NCBI GenBank assembly: GCA_018882825.1
Contig: VERC01000024.1
Span: 1-14,975, forward strand
Reading direction: 5' to 3'
Source of the DNA: Acidimicrobiia bacterium
GTDB taxonomy: Bacteria > Actinomycetota > Acidimicrobiia > Acidimicrobiales > Acidimicrobilacustridaceae
Length of the DNA: 14,975 nt
Positions 6,562 through 13,649 of the stretch are shown one piece after another. Every line of letters starts with the position of its first letter. Within the stretch, counting starts at the first letter, position 1. The notes beneath the pieces are model-generated. The model was not told the DNA's origin, made no database searches, and saw nothing but the letters and a program-made list of their open reading frames with translations. Position numbers and translations under genes: made by a program.

Positions 6562-7401
6562 TCAGCGAAGCATCGCGTACGCCGAGCGGGCCGACAGCCG
6601 GCCCGGCTCATGCGCAGTCCATCGGGACGGACCGCCGGGTGCGCGGTAGTCACCCAGCACGGTCACGCGATGCATCACCCGTTCGGCGTCGTAGTCGCCG
6701 ATGGCGTGGTGACGGGTGCATCGGTTGTCCCAGATGACGACGTCCCCCGGTGTCCAGCTCCAGCGCACCGTGAACTCCGGCCGCTCACCGTGGTCGAAGA
6801 GTTGGCCGAGCAGGGCGTCGCTCTCCTCCGGGGTCAACTGCGGGATGCGACGGGTGAACAGGCGGTTCACCGCCAGAGCCGAACGCCCCGTCGCCGGGTG
6901 CTCGATGACCACCGGACGCTCGGCCGACAGATCGGGACGGCCCTGCGACCACGCCGTGTGGATGGCGGTGAGCTCCCGACAGAACGACCGCATCGGAGCC
7001 GACAGCGTGTCGAAGGCGAGGTACTGATTCGCCCACATGGTGTCGCCGCCCACCGCCGGGCCCGTGAGCTGACGCAGCACGGCGGCGATCGGAGGAGAGT
7101 CGGAGAAGGTCACGTCGGTGTGCCACACGTCGGCCCGGCCGCCGCGCTCGCTGTGCAGCAGCGTGACCTCGGGAACACCGTCGAGTTTCTCGGTGAGCGG
7201 ATGGACCTCCAACTCCCCGAAGCGGGCGGCGAAGTCACGGTGCTCGGCGGGGGACAGGTCCTGCCCGGGGAAGAACAGGACGAGGTGGGTGTACCACGCG
7301 TCCAGCAGGGTGGCGAACGACGAGTCATCGAGGCGTCGCAGATCGATGTCGGTGACGGTGGCGCCGATCGTGCCGCCCTTCGGTTCGATGGTGATGGCCA
7401 T
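6562..7401 (-). CDS. TauD/TfdA family Fe(II)/2-oxoglutarate-dependent dioxygenase
   Basis: A 279-residue member of the TauD/TfdA family, which hydroxylate a substrate next to a heteroatom (as in taurine or 2,4-D) with 2-oxoglutarate and O2, releasing succinate and CO2. The iron-binding facial triad is visible: His94 and Asp96 in V-W-H-T-D-V-T-F, and His231 in D-N-R-C-T-R-H-H-A. The Arg that holds 2-oxoglutarate is likely Arg245 in M-H-R-V-T-V. The V-F-F-P-G-Q-type segment near 42-47 and length match the family. The ATG at 7401 follows GGGAGG; a longer frame with M-V-G-R-E-D ahead of it has less support. It is the first gene of a pair with the SDR and is divergent from the VOC gene. The substrate could be a sulfonate, an aryloxy acid or another ether or ester; the sequence does not decide. 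Confidence 0.92.
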   Translation of the reverse strand: MAITIEPKGGTIGATVTDIDLRRLDDSSFATLLDAWYTHLVLFFPGQDLSPAEHRDFAARFGELEVHPLTEKLDGVPEVTLLHSERGGRADVWHTDVTFSDSPPIAAVLRQLTGPAVGGDTMWANQYLAFDTLSAPMRSFCRELTAIHTAWSQGRPDLSAERPVVIEHPATGRSALAVNRLFTRRIPQLTPEESDALLGQLFDHGERPEFTVRWSWTPGDVVIWDNRCTRHHAIGDYDAERVMHRVTVLGDYRAPGGPSRWTAHEPGRLSARSAYAMLR

Positions 7402-7478
7402 GGCGTCCTCCCTGCCGACCACGATGGCACAGCCCGACCCGCCACGTGTCGTCCGTCACCGAGACGTCGCCGGTCCAC

Positions 7479-7484
7479 TACGGT
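7479..7484 (+). promoter_or_regulatory. predicted -10 element of the VOC gene
   Basis: TACGGT fits TAnnnT and contains the only TA dinucleotide in the middle of the 145 bp divergent region. A start near 7491 gives a leader of about 56 bases that contains two hairpins. I see no comparable hexamer for the opposite TauD-like gene. A CACGTG palindrome lies at 7443-7448 between the two genes. Confidence 0.45.
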
Positions 7485-7492
7485 CTTGGTCG

Positions 7493-7505
7493 CCCCACGG
7501 TGGGG
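7493..7505 (+). other. short hairpin at the 5' end of the predicted VOC leader
   Basis: CCCCA (7493-7497) and TGGGG (7501-7505) pair perfectly around a three-base CGG loop. The hairpin would form just after the predicted transcription start. Confidence 0.35.
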
Positions 7506-7514
7506 TGATGGGAC

Positions 7515-7530
7515 AGGCGCATGGGCGCCT
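7515..7530 (+). other. hairpin immediately upstream of the VOC ribosome binding site
   Basis: AGGCGC (7515-7520) and GCGCCT (7525-7530) form a perfect six-pair GC-rich stem with an ATGG loop. It ends five bases before the AGGGGG ribosome binding site at 7535-7540, where it could influence translation or mRNA stability. There is no U-tract, so it does not look like a terminator. Confidence 0.4.
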
Positions 7531-7546
7531 CGACAAGGGGGATGAC

Positions 7547-7951
7547 GTGGGTTCGACCGTCGGTCAGTTCTGCATCATGGTGAGCGATCTCGAGGAATCG
7601 GTGCGCTTCTACACCGAGATCATGGGCCTGCAGGAGCAGGGTCGGACCGAGATCCCCAACGTCAACGAGGTCCACCTGGCCGGCCCCGAGGGCGGTGGCC
7701 GCCTCCAGCTGGCCAAGTTCAACCCCACCATGACCCCCCAGCCGATCGACCACGGTCGAGCGCTGTGGAAGATCTACATCAACGTCGACGACGCCAAAGG
7801 CACCTGGAAGAAGGCGGTCGACGCCGGGTACACGTCGCACATGGAGCCCGAGCGGCTCGAGCGCTGGCCCGTCATCGTCGGTTTCGTGTCCGATCCCGAC
7901 GGCTACCTGATCGAGATCATCGAACACGAGGGTCCGCGCCCGGGTCACTGA
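7547..7951 (+). CDS. VOC (glyoxalase/bleomycin resistance/dioxygenase) family protein
   Basis: A 134-residue vicinal-oxygen-chelate protein with two beta-alpha-beta-beta-beta modules. The first module opens with F-C-I-M-V-S-D-L-E-E-S-V-R-F-Y (8-22); the second is at about 74-126 and ends D-P-D-G-Y-L-I-E-I-I-E. The family includes glyoxalase I, extradiol dioxygenases, fosfomycin resistance proteins and epimerases, usually with metal ligands His, Glu/Gln, His and Glu at fixed positions. Here Gln7 stands where the first His usually is, Gln54 where an acidic ligand might be, a lysine or isoleucine (75-76) replaces the second His, and only Glu123 looks canonical, so metal binding is doubtful. I chose GTG 7547 because AGGGGG lies six bases upstream and homologues start close to the first strand; ATG 7508 is an in-frame alternative. 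It probably precedes the amidohydrolase in one direction of transcription, although the latter has its own promoter-like sequence. Confidence 0.85.
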   Translation: MGSTVGQFCIMVSDLEESVRFYTEIMGLQEQGRTEIPNVNEVHLAGPEGGGRLQLAKFNPTMTPQPIDHGRALWKIYINVDDAKGTWKKAVDAGYTSHMEPERLERWPVIVGFVSDPDGYLIEIIEHEGPRPGH

Positions 7952-7959
7952 CCCCACAC

Positions 7960-7979
7960 GCGGCCATGACGACGGCCGC
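7960..7979 (+). terminator. weak hairpin after the VOC gene
   Basis: GCGGCC (7960-7965) and GGCCGC (7974-7979) form a six-pair stem with an eight-base loop, starting eight bases after the VOC stop. There is no U-tract. It might attenuate transcription before the next promoter at 7987, but it could also be chance in GC-rich DNA. Confidence 0.22.
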
Positions 7980-7986
7980 TGGGCCA

Positions 7987-7992
7987 TAGGCT
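7987..7992 (+). promoter_or_regulatory. predicted -10 element of the amidohydrolase gene
   Basis: TAGGCT fits the TAnnnT pattern and would give a leader of about 20 bases holding the GAGGGGG ribosome binding site before ATG 8020. An inverted repeat CTCGG (7991-7995) and CCGAG (8005-8009) overlaps its downstream edge. Confidence 0.4.
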
Positions 7993-8019
7993 CGGCGGCA
8001 CCGACCGAGGGGGTAACCG

Positions 8020-9315
8020 ATGCATGCCGACGACCTCATCCTGATCAGCGTCGACGATCACATCGCCGAGCCGGCCGACATGTTCGACGCGCACGTCCCG
8101 GCCAAGTACAAGCAGTACTCGCCCCGGGTCGTCACCGAGGACAACGGTGTCGAACAGTGGTGGTACGGCGACATACGCGGTCGCAACCTCGGCCTCAACG
8201 CCGTGGCCGGCAAGCCGCGCGAGTACTTCAATGTCGACGCCTCCCGCTACGACCAGATGCGCAAGGGGTGTTGGGACGTCCATGAGCGCGTTCGGGACAT
8301 GAACGCCGGCGGACAGTTGGCCGGCCTGAACTTCCCCAACTGGACGGGCTTCTCCGGTCAGGTGCTCAACCAGGGTCCCGATCGCGACATCAACGAGATC
8401 ATGATCAAGGCCTACAACGACTGGCACCTCGACGAGTGGTGCGCGGCGTATCCGGGTCGGTTCATCCCGTGCGGCATGCTGCCCCTGTTCGACGTCGAGC
8501 GGGCGGCCGCCGAGGTCCGCCGTCTCGCAGCCAAGGGCTGCCACGCGGTGACGTTCTCGGAGAACCCGGCGGCGCTCGACATGCCCTCGATCCATTCGGG
8601 GGCCTGGGATCCCTTGTTCGCGGCCTGTGTCGAGACCGAGACGGTGCTGTGCTGTCATCTCGGGTCGTCGTCGCGCTCCGCGGCCACCTCGCCCGACGCC
8701 CCTCCCGGGGTGGCGATGTCGCTGTCGTCGGCCGGCACCGTGTACACGCTCATCGATCTGGTGTGGGCCACCTTCTGGGAGCGGTTCCCGACGTTGAAGT
8801 TCTCGCTCACCGAGGGCGACATCGGCTGGATCCCCTACTTCCTGTGGCGCTCGGAGCACGTCAACGAGCGTCACGGCGGTTGGATCGGTCACGACTTCTC
8901 CAAGACGGGCGGTCCCACCGAGATCTTCCGCAACAACATCCTCGTGTGCTTCATCAAGGAGACCGTGGGCCCGCAGTTGTTCGACCACTTCAATCTGGAC
9001 AACGTGTGCTGGGAGTCGGACTACCCGCATTCGGATGGCACGTGGCCGAACGCCCCCGAGGAGTTGATGACGACGCTGGACGGGTTCACCGACGAGATCA
9101 TCAACAAGATCTCGCACGAGAACGCGATGAAGCACTACAACTTCGATCCGTTCGCCCACCGTCCCCGCGAACTGTGCACCGCGGCGGCGCTCCGGGCCGA
9201 GTCGCCGGACGTCGATACCGTCACCCTCAACGGCCGCCTGGCCGACGAGCGTGACATCGCCACATGGAAGGCGATCGTCTCAGGCGCCGGCGCTCAGCCG
9301 GCAGCGAAGCGCTGA
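8020..9315 (+). CDS. amidohydrolase family 2 (ACMSD-like metal-dependent hydrolase/decarboxylase)
   Basis: A 431-residue TIM-barrel metal enzyme of the Amidohydrolase_2 group, which contains hydrolases and nonoxidative decarboxylases such as ACMSD and related aromatic acid decarboxylases. The N-terminal signature is V-D-D-H-I-A-E-P (11-18), in which Glu17 replaces the second His of the H-x-H pair, as in many actinobacterial members. Other likely metal or active-site residues are His213 (L-C-C-H-L-G-S), Glu265 (L-T-E-G-D-I-G-W), and Asp334 with His337 in W-E-S-D-Y-P-H-S-D-G. The D-x-x-H near the C-terminal end of the barrel is characteristic. It could cleave an amide or decarboxylate an aromatic or heterocyclic acid in the cytoplasm. 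ATG 8020 follows GAGGGGG. Its 3' end overlaps the molybdoenzyme gene on the other strand by 36 bp. Confidence 0.9.
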   Translation: MHADDLILISVDDHIAEPADMFDAHVPAKYKQYSPRVVTEDNGVEQWWYGDIRGRNLGLNAVAGKPREYFNVDASRYDQMRKGCWDVHERVRDMNAGGQLAGLNFPNWTGFSGQVLNQGPDRDINEIMIKAYNDWHLDEWCAAYPGRFIPCGMLPLFDVERAAAEVRRLAAKGCHAVTFSENPAALDMPSIHSGAWDPLFAACVETETVLCCHLGSSSRSAATSPDAPPGVAMSLSSAGTVYTLIDLVWATFWERFPTLKFSLTEGDIGWIPYFLWRSEHVNERHGGWIGHDFSKTGGPTEIFRNNILVCFIKETVGPQLFDHFNLDNVCWESDYPHSDGTWPNAPEELMTTLDGFTDEIINKISHENAMKHYNFDPFAHRPRELCTAAALRAESPDVDTVTLNGRLADERDIATWKAIVSGAGAQPAAKR

Positions 9316-11286
9316 CTGCTCGACCATCCCCGTGAGCGGGTCGATCCCGCTCACCCCGCTGGTGAGCCGACTCACATCGCACGACTCCGACCCGTGGCCG
9401 ATGGTCACGGTGTCGGTGCGGAGTCGCGTGTCGATGACGATCCGCCCGGTCGCCGATCCGTGCTCGGTGTGGACCGTGACCGACGCACCCTCGCCCCCGA
9501 CGGTGGCGGCGAGATCGGGATGGACCCGGACACCGATCTCGTCGTCGGTGCCCGGCGTGAGTGATTCCAGTTGCGAGTTCATCATCCGCATCCGTCGATG
9601 CACGACGAGGCGCAGCGATCGATCGCGGCCGGGGTCGGTGTCCTCGATCGCGTCGATGGCGCCCCGGAGGGCAGCGAGGAGGTCCGGCGGTTCCAGACGC
9701 CAGCGACCGTCGGGCAGTACGCGATCGGTGACCCACCCGTGCACGGGGCCGGACGCCACCACGCCCGACGGTGCATCGACCAGCGAGTCGGCGCCGCACC
9801 GACTGCGACGCAGGATCGGCGCCAACAGGTCGGCCTCGGTGACCGAGCCGACCGGTGCACCCAGCAGATCGAGGCCGAGGCGCTCGGCCACCGCACCCAG
9901 GGTCCACCACACCGGACGACGCTCGGCCCGGGGTGACACCACGGCGTCGGTGTACTGACCGGCCACCGCCAGTTGATAGGTGTCGAGCAGCCACGTGGTG
10001 TCGGCCCGTTCCAGTTGATCGGTGGCGGGCAGCACGTGGGTGGCCAACGCGGTGGTGGCGGTGGGGACTATGTCCAGCACGGCGAGGGTCTCGAGCGAGG
10101 CCAGCGCCCGTCGCGTGCGATCGGTGTCGGGGAAGGCCAGAGCCGGATTGCCGCCGACCACCACCAGGGCGCGCACGTTGCCACTCTCGATCTCGTGGAG
10201 GAGTCCCACACACGGCCACTCGTCGAAGCGTCGGGGCAGTTGGGGCGCACTGGGTGGACCGGGTCCCGGTCGTCCGTCGCCGACGGGCAGCTCGCGTTCG
10301 TCGAGCCGGGACAACAACCCGGGGTTGAACCACATGCCGCCGGGCACGTCGAAGGAGTCGGTGAGGGCCAGCAGGACCCACAGCAGGTACTCGGCCACGT
10401 CGGCGTGGGCCGACATGGAACTGCCCGTGCCGGTGAGGGCGTTGACGCGTCCATGGCGACGGATCGACTCCACCAGTGTCGTGATCGATCCGGCCTCGAG
10501 ATCGGTGTGTCGGGCCACGAGGTCGAGTGTCAGCGGTGCCAGCGCGGTCCGCAGGGCGTCGACCTCGGGGCGGTCGTCGAGCAGTTCGCGCACCAGCCAC
10601 GCCAACAGCACCCAATCGGTACCGGGTCGGATGGCGAGGTGTGTGTCGGCCATGGTCGCCGTCTCGGTACGGCGGGGATCGACGACGACCAGTTCGCCAC
10701 CCCGGTCGCGGAACCGTCGCAGTCGACGCACCGGATCGGGCATGGCGTTGGAATGTCCGTGTGACACCACCGGATTCGATCCGATCAGCAGGAGGAAGGT
10801 CGCCGACTCCTCGTCCCACAGGGGAGTGAGGCCGGACCATCCACCCATCGACTCGGCCACCAGAGGACGACACGGCGTGTCGATGGTGGTGGCCGTGTAC
10901 TTCTGGCGCGAGCCGATCAGACGCAGGAACCGCTCAGCGGCGCGTCGGCCGGCGGCGTCGAAGGCCGAGCCACTGGCCAGGAACATGGCGATGCCATCGG
11001 GTCCGATCGTGGCCCGTACCGAGTCGAGACGCGCCGCCAGATCGTCGAGGGCCTCGTCCCACGAACGGCGCCGACGATCGTCATCCCGACCGACCTGCGG
11101 GTGGTCGAGTCGGTGTGACGCGTGATGCAGCTCGCCGATGGCCCGACCCTTGGGGCACGAGTAGCCGCGGGACAGGGGATGGTCGTCGTCGCCGCGGACC
11201 CGTGTCACGCGGTCGTCGACGGTGGTCACCACCAGTCCACACATCGCGTTGCACACGCGGCAGAACGTGTGGTGTTCGACGGTCAC
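9280..11286 (-). CDS. molybdopterin-dependent oxidoreductase with N-terminal [4Fe-4S] site
   Basis: A 668-residue member of the DMSO reductase/formate dehydrogenase/nitrate reductase superfamily. The N-terminal iron-sulfur motif has Cys9, Cys12, Cys16 and Cys44 (C-x2-C-x3-C-x27-C). The molybdopterin domain shows D-T-P-C at 136-139, where Cys139 is the likely Mo ligand, L-L-I-G-S-N-P-V-V-S-H-G (166-177), and V-V-D-P-R-R-T-E-T-A (201-210). The C-terminal part has a molydop-binding barrel. No Tat signal is present, so the enzyme should be cytoplasmic and transfer electrons to a soluble acceptor; no small subunit or chaperone gene lies beside it. The GTG at 11286 overlaps the GNAT stop as GTGA; ATG 11313 would overlap the GNAT gene by 31 bases and has no ribosome binding site. 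It is the last gene of a three-gene operon. The substrate is unknown. Confidence 0.9.
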   Translation of the reverse strand: MTVEHHTFCRVCNAMCGLVVTTVDDRVTRVRGDDDHPLSRGYSCPKGRAIGELHHASHRLDHPQVGRDDDRRRRSWDEALDDLAARLDSVRATIGPDGIAMFLASGSAFDAAGRRAAERFLRLIGSRQKYTATTIDTPCRPLVAESMGGWSGLTPLWDEESATFLLLIGSNPVVSHGHSNAMPDPVRRLRRFRDRGGELVVVDPRRTETATMADTHLAIRPGTDWVLLAWLVRELLDDRPEVDALRTALAPLTLDLVARHTDLEAGSITTLVESIRRHGRVNALTGTGSSMSAHADVAEYLLWVLLALTDSFDVPGGMWFNPGLLSRLDERELPVGDGRPGPGPPSAPQLPRRFDEWPCVGLLHEIESGNVRALVVVGGNPALAFPDTDRTRRALASLETLAVLDIVPTATTALATHVLPATDQLERADTTWLLDTYQLAVAGQYTDAVVSPRAERRPVWWTLGAVAERLGLDLLGAPVGSVTEADLLAPILRRSRCGADSLVDAPSGVVASGPVHGWVTDRVLPDGRWRLEPPDLLAALRGAIDAIEDTDPGRDRSLRLVVHRRMRMMNSQLESLTPGTDDEIGVRVHPDLAATVGGEGASVTVHTEHGSATGRIVIDTRLRTDTVTIGHGSESCDVSRLTSGVSGIDPLTGMVEQSALRCRLSAGA

Positions 11287-11891
11287 GACCGGGGGTCGCG
11301 CCACATCAGCCACACCGGGGGGCTGTCGCCCACGGTGATCCGGTCGCGCACCTCGAAACCGAAGCGGGAGTAGTAGGCGAGGTTGTCGGGCTTCTGCGTC
11401 TCCAGGTACGCCGCCTCACCGTGCTCGTCGCACTGCTCCAGCACCGGTCGGAGCAACGCCGATCCGAGACCGCGGCGCTGTCGCGACGGGTCGACACCCA
11501 GCAGGGCCAGGTACCAGTGGGCTTCGCTCGGGTGGGCCTTCTCGACGGCGTCGAGCAGTCGCAGCCCGGTCAGACGGTTGCGACCGGTGGCCAGGGCCCG
11601 GGCGCAGGCGAGGTAGATCCGGGTCTCGCGCCGCCGGGTCCGCGGCAGCGTGCCCGGTCGATACCAGGCGGCGGTCCCCACCACGCGCTGGTCGATGGTG
11701 GCCGACCACACGTCACCGAGGGGAAGGGCATCGCGCACCAGCGCACCGAGGAAGATGGGGAGCATCCGGTGTTCCTGTACCTCGTCGCGGGCGAACCACC
11801 CGAACAACGGGTCGGGCCAGAAGGCGCGACTGGCGGCGGCGATGGCCTCCGACCGTCGCGACGGATCGAGTCGATCGACGTTGGCCGTCAT
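11283..11891 (-). CDS. GNAT family N-acetyltransferase
   Basis: A 202-residue GNAT acetyltransferase. The acetyl-CoA binding motif A is clear: strand Y-L-A-L-L-G-V-D-P (127-135) followed by S-R-Q-R-R-G-L-G-S-A-L-L (136-147), with Q-R-R-G-L-G at 138-143. A later strand A-A-Y-L-E-T (160-165) and Y-Y-S-R-F-G-F-E-V (173-181) complete the motif B region. The N-terminal half has no identifiable second domain. It transfers an acetyl group from acetyl-CoA to an amine, amino acid or toxic amino compound; the acceptor cannot be read. The ATG overlaps the amidohydrolase stop (ATGA) and the stop overlaps the molybdoenzyme start (GTGA), so it is translated in series with both. A deacylase and an acetyltransferase in one operon suggest balancing N-acylated and free amines, which is inference. 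Confidence 0.9.
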   Translation of the reverse strand: MTANVDRLDPSRRSEAIAAASRAFWPDPLFGWFARDEVQEHRMLPIFLGALVRDALPLGDVWSATIDQRVVGTAAWYRPGTLPRTRRRETRIYLACARALATGRNRLTGLRLLDAVEKAHPSEAHWYLALLGVDPSRQRRGLGSALLRPVLEQCDEHGEAAYLETQKPDNLAYYSRFGFEVRDRITVGDSPPVWLMWRDPRS

Positions 11892-13561
11892 CGAGCGGCG
11901 TGGTCGGCGCGCACGAGTCGACCGGGCCGGGCGGGGGTGAGGAGGCCGTCGCGGGCCACCACCTCGCCGGCCACGATCGTGGCCCGGTAGCCGCGAGCGC
12001 GTTGCACCAGTCGCTTCCCTCCGGCGGGCAGGTCGTGGAGCATCTCGGGTGCACCGATGGCCAGTGCGTCGAAGTCGATGAGGTTGATGTCGGCTCGTTT
12101 CCCGGCGGCCAACACGCCCCGATCGGTCAGACCGAACACCGCGGCGGTGTCGGCCGTCTGCTGCTTGACCAGCCATTCGACGGGCAGTCGGTCGGCGGAG
12201 GCGGCATCACGTCCCCAGTACTGGAGCCAGTGGGTGGGGAACGATCCGTCGCAGATCATGGTGCAGTGCGCGCCGGCATCGCCCAGACCGGGGACGGTGT
12301 GGTCGTTCACGATCATCTCGCGCGTGGCCCGCAGATCCCCCTCGACGAAGTTCATGACCGGGACGTAGATGCGTCCGTGGCCCTCGTCGGTCAGCAGGAC
12401 GTCGTAGGCGGCGTCGAGGTCGAGCGCCTCGTCGGGTGTCGGGTCGTAACGCGGCGGGTCGACGAGGGCGAACAGGAGTCGTCCGGCCATCGGTGATCCG
12501 GTGGCGCGCACCTCGTCGAGGATCGCGCTGCGCACCGATGGCTGCCGCAGTCGTTCGACGCGCTCGGCCAGTGGGAGCGCAGCCATCGACTGATGGGTCG
12601 GTGACGTGATGAACGGATGCACGCGACCTTCGAGCGACATGATGAGCCCGACCGGGCGGGAGGCCACCTGGCCGGTGACGGTGAGTCCGTCGGCATTGGC
12701 CTGGGCGATGCGGTCGAGGATCCGTCGGTACTCGTCGGGGGCGAAGTCGGGCCGTTGCAGCAGGGTCATCGTCACCGGTCGTCCCGACACCTCGGCCATG
12801 CCTCGCACCAGCGGCCACTCGGCATCGAGGTCGAACAGGTCGGCCACGATGCCGATGGTGCCCCGACCGGTGGCGCCCATGGCGGCAGCGATGCCGAGCA
12901 ACTCGTCGTGTCCGGCGGTGAGGGTGGGGGTGTGTCGTCCGTCGGCGGCGCGATGGGCCACGGTGCGCGAGGTCGAGAAGCCCAGTGCACCGGCGGCCAC
13001 CCCCTCGGCCACGATGGCACCCATCCGTTCGATCTCGGCAGCGGTCGGTACCTCGGCATGGTCGGCGCCACGATCACCCATCACGTAGCCACGCACCGCA
13101 CCGTGGGGAACCATCGCCCCGAAGTCGATGGCATGAGGCGTGTCGATGGCGTCGAGGTACTGGGGGTAGGTCTCCCATGACCACGTGATGCCCTCGTGGA
13201 GGGCGGTGCCCGGGATGTCCTCGATCCCCTCCATGACCTGGATCAGCCAGTCGCGGCGGTCGGCGGTCACCGGAGCGAATCCGACGCCGCAGTTGCCCAT
13301 CACCACGGTGGTGACGCCCTGCCAACTCGACGGCCCGAGCGTCTCGTCCCACGTCACCTGACCGTCGTAGTGGGTGTGGATGTCGACCCACCCCGGTGTC
13401 ACCAACAGACCGGTGGCGTCGAGTTCGGTGGTGCCGGTTCCGTCCACCCGACCGACCACGGTGATGGCGCCGTCGTCGACGGCGATCTCGGCGGGGCGCG
13501 CCGGGCCTCCGGTCCCGTCGATGACGGTGCCGTTGCGGATGACGAGATCATGGTCGGCCAT
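11888..13561 (-). CDS. N-acyl-D-amino-acid deacylase-like amidohydrolase
   Basis: A 557-residue amidohydrolase superfamily member of the D-aminoacylase/dihydroorotase-like group. It begins [14 protein letters not shown] and has the metal motif H-T-H-Y-D-G-Q with His62 and His64, then G-N-C-G-V-G-F-A-P at 89-97, where Cys91 matches the conserved cysteine ligand of D-aminoacylases. Later segments include F-S-T-S-R-T-x2-H and G-D-A-G-A-H near the C-terminal third, typical of the subfamily. The His found in D-aminoacylases in an H-x-R-x-E context is not evident, so the exact metal arrangement and substrate are uncertain. The enzyme likely hydrolyses an N-acyl or cyclic amide bond in the cytoplasm. 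The ATG at 13561 lies directly behind a leaderless-type promoter. It is the first gene of the block F operon and has a paralogue beginning at 14507. Confidence 0.88.
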   Translation of the reverse strand: MADHDLVIRNGTVIDGTGGPARPAEIAVDDGAITVVGRVDGTGTTELDATGLLVTPGWVDIHTHYDGQVTWDETLGPSSWQGVTTVVMGNCGVGFAPVTADRRDWLIQVMEGIEDIPGTALHEGITWSWETYPQYLDAIDTPHAIDFGAMVPHGAVRGYVMGDRGADHAEVPTAAEIERMGAIVAEGVAAGALGFSTSRTVAHRAADGRHTPTLTAGHDELLGIAAAMGATGRGTIGIVADLFDLDAEWPLVRGMAEVSGRPVTMTLLQRPDFAPDEYRRILDRIAQANADGLTVTGQVASRPVGLIMSLEGRVHPFITSPTHQSMAALPLAERVERLRQPSVRSAILDEVRATGSPMAGRLLFALVDPPRYDPTPDEALDLDAAYDVLLTDEGHGRIYVPVMNFVEGDLRATREMIVNDHTVPGLGDAGAHCTMICDGSFPTHWLQYWGRDAASADRLPVEWLVKQQTADTAAVFGLTDRGVLAAGKRADINLIDFDALAIGAPEMLHDLPAGGKRLVQRARGYRATIVAGEVVARDGLLTPARPGRLVRADHAAR

Positions 13562-13567
13562 GGGCCG

Positions 13568-13573
13568 AGGGTA
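13568..13573 (-). promoter_or_regulatory. predicted -10 element for a leaderless transcript
   Basis: On the minus strand TACCCT lies 12 to 7 bases upstream of the ATG at 13561, so the mRNA would begin at the start codon. The spacing is the same as that seen before the gene at 4899. There is no ribosome binding site between them, which supports leaderless translation. Confidence 0.5.
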
Positions 13574-13575
13574 GT

Positions 13576-13596
13576 GCTCGGCTCTTCTCGCCGAGC
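13576..13596. promoter_or_regulatory. inverted repeat between divergent promoters, candidate operator
   Basis: GCTCGGC (13576-13582) and GCCGAGC (13590-13596) are a perfect seven-base inverted repeat separated by TCTTCTC. The repeat lies between the two -10 elements and covers the expected -35 regions of both. Two further copies of the same hexamer flank it: GCCGAG at 13564-13569 and CTCGGC at 13614-13619. This is the arrangement expected of a transcription factor acting on both operons. The factor is not encoded in the window. Confidence 0.42.
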
Positions 13597-13605
13597 GGGT
13601 GTCGC

Positions 13606-13611
13606 TACGCT
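13606..13611 (+). promoter_or_regulatory. predicted -10 element of the SDR-amidohydrolase operon
   Basis: TACGCT fits TAnnnT. A start near 13618 gives a leader of about 32 bases that contains the long purine run GGGGGAGGGG (13634-13643), a strong ribosome binding site for ATG 13650. Confidence 0.5.
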
Positions 13612-13649
13612 GCCTCGGCGGCCCGACGGTCGCGGGGGAGGGGACGTTC

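Noticed and set aside
7508..7510. Upstream ATG start for the VOC protein
   Set aside because: The added 13 residues match no VOC N-terminus, and the AGGGGG site is correctly placed for GTG 7547 instead.
6190..7545. Open frame of 451 codons on the + strand
   Set aside because: It runs antisense across the SDR and TauD-like genes, is rich in Arg, Ser and Pro, has no recognisable motif, and overlaps genes with complete catalytic residues. Typical shadow frame of GC-rich DNA.
7945..9159. Open frame of 404 codons on the - strand
   Set aside because: Entirely antisense to the amidohydrolase at 8020, whose metal-binding residues are complete; no ribosome binding site or family motif.
9227..10873. 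Open frame of 548 codons on the - strand
   Set aside because: Lies in a different frame of the same strand as the molybdoenzyme and is dominated by Arg, Gly, Pro and His, as expected from frame-shifted GC-rich codons.
11286..11313. Earlier ATG start at 11313 for the molybdoenzyme
   Set aside because: It would overlap the GNAT gene by 31 bases and has no ribosome binding site; GTG 11286 gives the four-base overlap used repeatedly in this window.
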